Origin: Candidatus Cloacimonadota bacterium
GTDB taxonomy: Bacteria > Cloacimonadota > Cloacimonadia > Cloacimonadales > TCS61
Reading direction: 5' to 3'
Assembly (NCBI GenBank): GCA_029932755.1
Contig: JAOZPK010000028.1
Location: 1 to 21,233, forward strand
DNA length: 21,233 nucleotides
Numbering within the stretch: position 1 is the first letter of the stretch; each line of letters opens with the position of its first letter. The translations under genes and the position numbers were made by a program. This document shows positions 7,265-13,413 of this stretch, one piece after another. The notes under the pieces were generated by a model. The model saw nothing but the letters and a program-made list of their open reading frames with translations. It searched no databases and had not been told where the DNA came from.

Positions 7265-8095
7265 ATGAGAATTTTAAATTTTGGAGATTGTATAAAAAAT
7301 GGAAAATATATATTGCACTCCAAATTTAAAAGCGTTCATAATTACATAAGTAACAATGAGATCGTATCTCTAGTTTCTTATAAAATTGGTAACGGACCTA
7401 ATAATATTGTATTGAATAATTTTCCACATCAAGCAGAACAAACACTTGTCGTATCCAATTCAAAAATTTCAATCGGAAATAATGCTCTTGAAATTGACCC
7501 GATCAAATCATATCCAAAAAAATACATTTATATAGCTGATATATCAGAATTGTTATCTAAAATAGAAATATTATTAGATGAAATCTCTGACAAAATATCT
7601 CCTCAAAGTCTAGGGTTTTTACTATTTTCTGAAAATGAAAAATTCTTCCAAACCTCTTTTGAGAAGGCATTTTTTAAACACGTAAAAGATTCAGTGCAAA
7701 ATATTACTTTAGAAAATCTTCCAACAATTACCAAAAACATGAAAGGTGTTGGATTCGGTCTGACACCCAGTGGAGATGATTTTAATTGCGGAATTTTGTA
7801 TGCTTTAAATTATCTTAATCAAATCATGAGTAATAAATTTTCTGAGATTACTGAAGAATGTTATTTGAATTCTATCGGTAGCAATTTAATTTCAAACACA
7901 TTCCTAAAATTTTCGTATTCAAATAAGTATTATGAAAATTTTTATGAATTATTAAAAGCATTAAAATATAATAAAAATAAAATTTCACATCATGCTAATA
8001 AAATAATCAGTTCCGGGCATACATCCGGGTCTGATATGTTAACAGGATTTATTCTGACTATAAAGGGAGTTCTAAATGATAAAAGGTATAGTTAA
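7265..8095 (+). CDS. ylbF: DUF2877 protein (YlbF/AllH-like), subunit of an oxamate-carbamoyltransferase-type complex
   Basis: A 276-aa DUF2877 protein. The two family signatures are present: GLTPSGDDFNCG (residues 165-176) and GHTSGSDMLTGF (251-262), both Gly/Ser/Asp-rich loops. In E. coli the homologue YlbF (AllH) acts with FdrA (AllF) and YlbE (AllG) in oxamate carbamoyltransferase activity at the end of allantoin degradation. All three genes are adjacent here, in the order H-F-G. I chose ATG 7265, 4 bases after GGGAG (7256-7260); the upstream TTG 7247 would place that site inside the gene. The end overlaps fdrA by 20 bases. It is lysine- and asparagine-rich, like its neighbours. The substrate may differ from oxalurate/oxamate (see findings). 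Confidence 0.82.
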   Translation: MRILNFGDCIKNGKYILHSKFKSVHNYISNNEIVSLVSYKIGNGPNNIVLNNFPHQAEQTLVVSNSKISIGNNALEIDPIKSYPKKYIYIADISELLSKIEILLDEISDKISPQSLGFLLFSENEKFFQTSFEKAFFKHVKDSVQNITLENLPTITKNMKGVGFGLTPSGDDFNCGILYALNYLNQIMSNKFSEITEECYLNSIGSNLISNTFLKFSYSNKYYENFYELLKALKYNKNKISHHANKIISSGHTSGSDMLTGFILTIKGVLNDKRYS

Positions 8096-9629
8096 AAAGG
8101 GTGAGTATTTTGATTCAGTGAGTCTTATGATCGTGGGAAAAGATATCGCTCAAATGGATTATGTACAAGATGCAACTGTGGTGATGGCAACTCAGGAAAA
8201 TAAATCAATTCTCAAAACTGCCGATCTTTATCTGAACGAATTTGAAAAATATGATGATACGGATCTATTGATCGTAATAAAATCTGATCATCAAGATAAG
8301 TTTGATGAGATATTTGAAAATGTGGACAAATTTTTAAGTGAGATCAGAAATAAAAAAGATGACCAAGGATCATTCACTCCCAAAAGTCTTGATGGTGCAA
8401 TTAAGATTCAGCCGGATTCGAATCTTTCTCTCATTTCCATAGCCGGGAGATATGCAGGAAATGAAGCAATGAAGGCTTTAAAGAAAGGCTTGAATGTAAT
8501 GCTCTTTTCTGATAATGTTCCGCTGGAAACAGAGATCGAACTTAAAAAATATGCACTTGCACATGATCTTATAATGATGGGACCAGATTGCGGGACAGCA
8601 ATTATCAATGGTGTTCCATTGGCATTTTCTAATGTAGTGAATAGAGGAAACATTGGCATTATTGCAGCTTCAGGAACTGGTTTGCAAGAAGTTAGCTCAA
8701 TTATTTCTGAAGAGGGTTTTGGTATTTCACAAGCAATTGGAACCGGTGGTCGTGATATAAAAGAAAAGATTGGCGGGATGATGTTCATCGCTTCTTTGGA
8801 AGCACTAAAAGATGATGATGAGACAAAGGTGATCGTTCTTGTTTCCAAACCACCGCATCCTACTGTTCTTAAAAAGATAAACTTTAAACTCAAAAAAATT
8901 TCCAAACCGGTTGTCAGTATTTTCCTCGGTGCAGATAGAAGTTTAATAGAAGAAAGCGGTGCTATTGCAGCGGAAACTTTAGAAGAAGCTGCTCTCTTGG
9001 CTTGTGCAATTTCTGATAACTTAGAAACTTATAAAGTAGCAGAATTTTTAGAAGAGAGAAGAGCAAGTTATGGATCTATTGTTGATAAGGAAGTTGAAAA
9101 GATTTCTTCGGGAAGAAAATACATTCGTGGATTATTCAGCGGTGGAACTCTTTGCGATGAAGCTCAGATCATTCTGGAAAAAGATATTGAAAACATTTTC
9201 AGTAATAGATCTGGCGATAAAAAATTTGCCTTAGCAGATTCATGGTTAAGCAAAGAGCATACTTTGGTCGATCTGGGTGAAGATGAATTTACGGTTGGAC
9301 GTCTGCATCCAATGATGGATTTTGATCTGAGAAAGAAGAGAATACTGCAGGAAGCACAAGATAAAGAAACTGCAATAATTTTATTTGATCTTGTGTTAGG
9401 ATATGGGGCAAATATTGACCCTATAAGTGAGATCCTTCCAATAATTAAAGAAGCACAAATAATTGCTCCTGATATCTCATTTATCTGCTCTGTAACGGGA
9501 ACTGAACAAGATCCACAAAATAAAAATAAGGTAATTGAGATATTAGAAAAGAATGATATTCTTGTTATGCCATCGAATACCGCGGCGGCAGAAATTGTTA
9601 GCCTTATTATAAAAAAAATCAATATATAG
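8076..9629 (+). CDS. fdrA: FdrA family protein (AllF-like), acyl-CoA-synthetase-fold subunit of the carbamoyltransferase complex
   Basis: A 517-aa FdrA protein, related to the alpha subunit of succinyl-CoA synthetase (CoA-binding Rossmann and ligase-CoA folds). Diagnostic stretches are MGPDCGTAIINGVPLAFSN (from residue 168), IGIIAASGTGLQEVSSI (from 194) and SQAIGTGGRDIKEKIGG. The C-terminal half, beginning near GRKYIRGLFSGGTLCDEA, is the second ligase-like domain and carries the motif LVDLGEDEFTVGRLHPMMD. Length is close to that of E. coli FdrA (about 555 aa). GGGAG (8065-8069) is 6 bases before ATG 8076, inside the end of the DUF2877 gene, so the two are translationally coupled. With DUF1116 and DUF2877 it likely cleaves a carbamoyl-amide with phosphate to give carbamoyl phosphate. 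That activity is known for the E. coli set and inferred here. Confidence 0.88.
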   Translation: MIKGIVKKGEYFDSVSLMIVGKDIAQMDYVQDATVVMATQENKSILKTADLYLNEFEKYDDTDLLIVIKSDHQDKFDEIFENVDKFLSEIRNKKDDQGSFTPKSLDGAIKIQPDSNLSLISIAGRYAGNEAMKALKKGLNVMLFSDNVPLETEIELKKYALAHDLIMMGPDCGTAIINGVPLAFSNVVNRGNIGIIAASGTGLQEVSSIISEEGFGISQAIGTGGRDIKEKIGGMMFIASLEALKDDDETKVIVLVSKPPHPTVLKKINFKLKKISKPVVSIFLGADRSLIEESGAIAAETLEEAALLACAISDNLETYKVAEFLEERRASYGSIVDKEVEKISSGRKYIRGLFSGGTLCDEAQIILEKDIENIFSNRSGDKKFALADSWLSKEHTLVDLGEDEFTVGRLHPMMDFDLRKKRILQEAQDKETAIILFDLVLGYGANIDPISEILPIIKEAQIIAPDISFICSVTGTEQDPQNKNKVIEILEKNDILVMPSNTAAAEIVSLIIKKINI

Positions 9630-9639
9630 CGGAGGAGAT

Positions 9640-11046
9640 ATGAGTTTTAAAAAGTTATTTGATAGAAAAATTGAAGTAGTGAATATTGGGCTTGATTCAT
9701 TTAGAGATGACCTTGAAAAGCAGGGAGAAAAAGTTGTTAATGTAGAATGGACACCTCCAGCTAATATTGATGACGATGTCCTACAAATACTACAAAAAAA
9801 TAAAACTATTATTAAAAAAGCCAATGAAAAAGCATTGGAAATCATTCTAAATGGAAAGCCATACTTAGTAGGACTTGATATAGCAAGAAATGTTATACCC
9901 GGCATGAAAGATAATCTACTGTTACATTCTGGTCCTCCTATAACATGGGATAGAGTTAGCGGCCCGATGAAAGGAGCAATGATAGGAGCTATTATCTATG
10001 AAGGGAAAGCAAGAAATTTCGATGAGGCAGAAAAGGTGGCAGCTGCTGGAGAATTTGAATTCTCTCCTTGTCACGAGCATGAAACGGTTGGTCCAATGGC
10101 TGGTGTAGTTTCTGCTTCTATGCCTGTATTTATTCTTAAAAATGAAGAGTACGGTAATTATGCCTATTGCACTTTGAATGAAGGTTTAGGAAAAGTACTC
10201 CGCTATGGTGCTTATGATAACGAAACAATAGAAAGGCTAAAATGGATAGAAAATGAACTTTATCCAACTTTGAAGAACGCTGTAGAATTTTTAGGAAAAA
10301 TTGACCTTAAAAATATTATTGCTCAAGCACTGCATATGGGAGATGAAGTTCATAATCGTAATAGAGCCGGTACATCTCTTTTTTATAGAGCTATTGCACC
10401 TGCAATTGTACAAACTTGTGATAAACAAAATGTAGTTGCTAAAGTTCTTAATTTCATAAATGGGAACGATCATTTCTTCCTGAATCTTTCTATGCCAGTT
10501 GGGAAAGTAACTTTAGATGCTGCACGAAATATAAAAAATAGCAGTATCGTTGTCGCAATGACTAGAAATGGAACAGATTTCGGTTTGCAGTTAGCAGGAA
10601 CAGGAAATTCATGGTTTGTTGGAAAGGCACTTGTTCCCGATGCTCTCTACTTCCCGGGATTTACAAAAGATGATGCCAATCCTGATATTGGTGATAGCTC
10701 GATTACAGAAACTGTTGGGCTTGGTGGATTTGCCATCGCTGCCTCTCCAGCAATAGTTCAGTTCGTGGGTGGAACTGCTAATGATGCAGTTAATTACACT
10801 CTGGCCATGTATGAAATAACTTTTGGTGAAAACAATATGTACCAGATCCCATATTTGAACTTCCGTGGAACACCCACTGGGATAGATGTGACAAAAGTTG
10901 TAGAAAAAGGATTAACACCATTTATAGATACTGGTGTTGCCCATAAAGACCCAGGAATAGGACAGGTTGGTGCCGGTGTATTAAGCGCACCAATGGATCC
11001 ATTTATCAAAGCAGCAATAGGTTTAGCTGAACAATTAAGAAAATAA
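9640..11046 (+). CDS. ylbE: DUF1116 protein (YlbE/AllG-like), subunit of the carbamoyltransferase complex
   Basis: A 468-aa DUF1116 protein, the usual length for this family. Recognisable conserved parts are NVEWTPPA near the start, SGPPITWDRVSGPMKGA, FSPCHEHETVGPMAGVVSAS (S142-P143-C144-H145-E146-H147-E148), NRNRAGTSLFYRAIAP and MTRNGTDFGLQLAGTG (307-322). The His/Glu cluster and Arg/Asn motif are candidates for substrate binding. It starts 10 bases after the fdrA stop, behind a GGAGG site (9631-9635). With FdrA and DUF2877 it forms the three-part oxamate carbamoyltransferase-type set. It is the last gene before a 145-base gap that carries a palindromic repeat. Confidence 0.88.
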   Translation: MSFKKLFDRKIEVVNIGLDSFRDDLEKQGEKVVNVEWTPPANIDDDVLQILQKNKTIIKKANEKALEIILNGKPYLVGLDIARNVIPGMKDNLLLHSGPPITWDRVSGPMKGAMIGAIIYEGKARNFDEAEKVAAAGEFEFSPCHEHETVGPMAGVVSASMPVFILKNEEYGNYAYCTLNEGLGKVLRYGAYDNETIERLKWIENELYPTLKNAVEFLGKIDLKNIIAQALHMGDEVHNRNRAGTSLFYRAIAPAIVQTCDKQNVVAKVLNFINGNDHFFLNLSMPVGKVTLDAARNIKNSSIVVAMTRNGTDFGLQLAGTGNSWFVGKALVPDALYFPGFTKDDANPDIGDSSITETVGLGGFAIAASPAIVQFVGGTANDAVNYTLAMYEITFGENNMYQIPYLNFRGTPTGIDVTKVVEKGLTPFIDTGVAHKDPGIGQVGAGVLSAPMDPFIKAAIGLAEQLRK

Positions 11047-11072
11047 ATGAATATAGAAAATAGGGTTGTTTT

Positions 11073-11151
11073 GCCTCACCTCGATTCTTTCCTAATGAAG
11101 AGGAAGTTATTGTACTCCTTCTCCTTGACAGGAGAAGGCTGGGATGAGGTG
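11073..11151. repeat. Palindromic extragenic repeat (CACCTC...GAGGTG ends, two internal hairpins)
   Basis: The element ends in inverted CACCTC (11077-11082) and GAGGTG (11146-11151). Inside are a perfect 9-bp hairpin, CCTTCTCCT / AGGAGAAGG with loop TGAC (11117-11138), and a decayed hairpin, TTTCCT / AGGAAG (11088-11106). The right half resembles a widespread class of extragenic repeats, found in unrelated bacteria, that give spurious translations such as PHPNPLP. It sits between the DUF1116 and cyclase genes and does not break a gene. It may shape the mRNA or act as a weak processing site. Confidence 0.7.
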
Positions 11152-11191
11152 GATAATATGAAATTGAAAAAATAAATAAAAGGAGAAAATT

Positions 11192-12004
11192 ATGAAACCA
11201 CAAGAATTTTTAGAGTTTATGGACAATGTAAAAGTACACGATTTAACACAGAGATTAAGTATTCACACACCACCATGGCCAAGTTATATGCCATTACAAA
11301 TTCAATATTTTAAGAGATTAGCCGGAGCTCATATGGGACAAGGTGCAAATGGACAGATCATTCAAACCAGTAACCATGTTGGTACACATATTGATGGTCA
11401 GATTCACTTTTTTGCGAGTGGAAAAACAATCGGCGAAGTACCAATACATGATTGGATCGGAAAAGGAGTAGTTGTGGATATTTCTGATGAAGTTTCAGAT
11501 TATTCACTTTATTCTCCTGAAATGTTGATGAAAAAAGCAGAAATCAAAAAAGGTGACATTCTCATCATTAATACCGGCTACCATAGATATAGCTGGGATC
11601 AACCTGAATCTGATGAAATTCGCTATTTCATAAAACATCCGGGGCCAAGTCCGGAATTTCATGAGTGGGCTTTGGATATGAAAATTAAGTGGATTGGAGT
11701 TGATTGCGGTAGTGCAGATCATCCAATGAATACAATTATTCGTGATTGGCATCCTAAAGAGTTTATTAAAGCTGAAAAAAAATTGATTGCAGATTATGGA
11801 AAAACATGGGAAGAAATGTTCCCGATTGACGAATATTATCAGGTCATGCATCTTAATCTATTCCCAAAAGGATTACTTCATGCCGAAAATTTGGGCGGAG
11901 AGCTTAACCAAGTAAATAACAAACGCGTATGGATAGGATTATTCCCATTACGTGGTATTGAATTAGAATCTTCTATGTGCCGTATAATCGCCATGGAAGC
12001 ATAA
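11192..12004 (+). CDS. Cyclase-family (kynurenine formamidase/isatin hydrolase-like) metal-dependent hydrolase
   Basis: A 270-aa member of the cyclase family (Pfam Cyclase), cytoplasmic hydrolases that cleave amides and cyclic amides: arylformamidase, isatin hydrolase, and ring-opening or ring-closing enzymes. The metal motif HxGTHxDxPxHF appears as HVGTHIDGQIHFF (His62, His66, Asp68, His72); the usual Pro is Gln70. Other conserved parts are the N-terminal VHDLTQRLSIHTPPWP, the segment ILIINTGYHRYSW, and GVDCGSADHPMN. It has no signal peptide. AGGAG (11181-11185) is 6 bases before the ATG. It follows the carbamoyltransferase trio on the same strand and is followed by a strong terminator. In context it is the best candidate for hydrolytic ring opening of the oxidised heterocycle, such as barbiturate. 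This is inference. Confidence 0.85.
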   Translation: MKPQEFLEFMDNVKVHDLTQRLSIHTPPWPSYMPLQIQYFKRLAGAHMGQGANGQIIQTSNHVGTHIDGQIHFFASGKTIGEVPIHDWIGKGVVVDISDEVSDYSLYSPEMLMKKAEIKKGDILIINTGYHRYSWDQPESDEIRYFIKHPGPSPEFHEWALDMKIKWIGVDCGSADHPMNTIIRDWHPKEFIKAEKKLIADYGKTWEEMFPIDEYYQVMHLNLFPKGLLHAENLGGELNQVNNKRVWIGLFPLRGIELESSMCRIIAMEA

Positions 12005-12013
12005 TAAATTGTT

Positions 12014-12044
12014 AACCTCTACAGAATTTCTGTGGAGGTTTTTT
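12014..12044 (+). terminator. Intrinsic terminator after the cyclase-family gene
   Basis: The 12-bp stem AACCTCTACAGA (12014-12025) / TCTGTGGAGGTT (12029-12040) has one T-G wobble, a 3-base loop and a run of six T (12039-12044). It lies 10 bases after the cyclase-family stop and divides the catabolic locus into two transcription units, or makes the second depend on read-through. Confidence 0.88.
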
Positions 12045-12085
12045 CTGTAATATAAAATTACAATAAATATAATTAAGGAGTTATT

Positions 12086-12949
12086 ATGGCTATCTTAAAC
12101 GACTTTAAATATTATAAGCCACAAGAGATAAATGAAACCTTGCAATTGCTTTCAGAATTTAAAGAAAATGCAAAAATCCTGGCAGGTGGGACAGATCTTA
12201 TTGTTCATTTAAAAGAAGATCTGGTAAAAACTGAAAATGTGATCGATATTAAAGGAATAACTCAATTAAATAAAATTGATATCTCTAAAGATAATATTTT
12301 TTTAGGTTCAGGAGTTACATTTACCGAAATTATTGAATCACCCGAACTTAAAGATAAATTACCGATTTTGTGGGAAGCAAGTAAAAAAGTTGCTTCGATT
12401 GGAATTAGAAATCGAGCAACTGTTGTTGGGAATATTTGTTCAGCAGTTCCCAGCCTTGATTCTGCACCAGCACTGCTTGTGTATGATGCAGAAATAGTTG
12501 TTCAGAGTAAAAATGGCAAGCGAAATATTTCTATTCATAATTGGTTTACAGGTCCAAAACAAACAATTCTCAAGCCGGAAGAACTGGTTTTGGGAATAAA
12601 TATTCCAATTACAATTCATGCAGGTGTTTATGAAAAATTAGGACGTTATAGAGGTGAGGATCTAGCTCAAGCTGGAATTGGAATTTTCGTTGATGAAATA
12701 AAAAACTACAGATTTGCTTATTGTGCTGTTGGTCCTGTTCCTAAACGAATGAAAAAGCTGGAAGATTTCCTGCAAGGTAAAGAAATTTCGGATAAATTAC
12801 TGGAAGAAGCTGCAGAGCTAATTCCAAATGAAATATCCCCAATTTCTGATATCCGTTCTTCGAAAGAATATAGAATCCACATGATGAAAGTAATGTTTAA
12901 ACGCGGATTACAGGAATCTGTGGTAATCTTGAAAGGTGGTAGATCATGA
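12086..12949 (+). CDS. Molybdenum hydroxylase FAD-binding subunit (CoxM/XdhB type)
   Basis: The medium subunit (287 aa) of a xanthine-dehydrogenase-family enzyme. It carries FAD and passes electrons from the iron-sulfur centres to the final acceptor. The first FAD loop is ILAGGTDLIVHLKE (residues 31-44) and the second is RNRATVVGNICSAVPSLD (108-125), followed by the CO_deh_flav C-terminal domain (GVYEKLGRYRGEDLAQAG, then FAYCAVGPVPKRM). I see no extra iron-sulfur loop of the kind found in 4-hydroxybenzoyl-CoA reductase. TAAGGAG (12074-12080) lies 5 bases before the ATG. It is the first gene after the terminator at 12014-12044 and overlaps the 2Fe-2S gene by 4 bases (ATGA). Its promoter is not clear: TATAAA at 12051-12056 has no good -35 partner. 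Confidence 0.92.
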   Translation: MAILNDFKYYKPQEINETLQLLSEFKENAKILAGGTDLIVHLKEDLVKTENVIDIKGITQLNKIDISKDNIFLGSGVTFTEIIESPELKDKLPILWEASKKVASIGIRNRATVVGNICSAVPSLDSAPALLVYDAEIVVQSKNGKRNISIHNWFTGPKQTILKPEELVLGINIPITIHAGVYEKLGRYRGEDLAQAGIGIFVDEIKNYRFAYCAVGPVPKRMKKLEDFLQGKEISDKLLEEAAELIPNEISPISDIRSSKEYRIHMMKVMFKRGLQESVVILKGGRS

Positions 12950-13413
12950 AAAAGATAATACTAAAAATAAATGGTGAATTACGAAGTGTTTATGTGGAAC
13001 CTGAAGAAATTTTGTTGGATGTTCTGCGTGAAAAACTTGGTGTAAAAAGCCCTAAATGCGGCTGTGATCGGGGAGATTGCGGAGCATGTGCAGTTTTATT
13101 GAATGGTAGAAGTGTACGTAGTTGTCTTGTTCTTGCAATCGAAACTGATGGTCAGGAAATTGTTACCGTTGAAGGTATCTCAAAAGACGGATTGAATAAA
13201 GTTCAAAACACTATGCTCGATAAGAATGCATTTCAATGCGGATTTTGCGCACCTGGCATGATAATATCAACAACAGAATTAATTGAGAAAAATCCTCATC
13301 CAAATTTAGAAGAGATCAAAGAAGCACTTTCTGGAAATTTATGTAGATGTACTGGTTATTTACCAATTTTAGAATCAGTGCAGGAAGCAACTAAGGAGGA
13401 ACATCATGAATGA
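12946..13413 (+). CDS. Molybdenum hydroxylase [2Fe-2S] subunit (CoxS/XdhC-like small subunit)
   Basis: The small subunit (155 aa) of the same enzyme, with two [2Fe-2S] clusters. The plant-ferredoxin-type N-terminal cluster is bound by Cys40, Cys45, Cys48 and Cys60 (GCDRGDCGACAVLLNG, then SC). The C-terminal helical cluster is bound by Cys98, Cys101, Cys133 and Cys135 (QCGFCAPGM, then GNLCRCTGY). All eight ligands are intact and the length is normal. It overlaps the FAD-subunit gene by 4 bases and the Mo-subunit gene by 8, so the three subunits are made from one coupled message. Electrons run from the Mo centre through these clusters to FAD. Confidence 0.95.
   Translation: MKKIILKINGELRSVYVEPEEILLDVLREKLGVKSPKCGCDRGDCGACAVLLNGRSVRSCLVLAIETDGQEIVTVEGISKDGLNKVQNTMLDKNAFQCGFCAPGMIISTTELIEKNPHPNLEEIKEALSGNLCRCTGYLPILESVQEATKEEHHE

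Noticed and set aside
8408..8905. 165-aa minus-strand open frame inside fdrA
   Set aside because: It is antisense to a strongly conserved gene, has no ribosome site, and its composition is that of a reverse-frame shadow. The same holds for 9164-9622, 2189-2521, 11504-11851 and similar frames.
11006..11203. 65-aa minus-strand open frame containing PHPSLLLSRRR
   Set aside because: It is the translation of the palindromic repeat at 11073-11151, a well-known type of annotation artefact.
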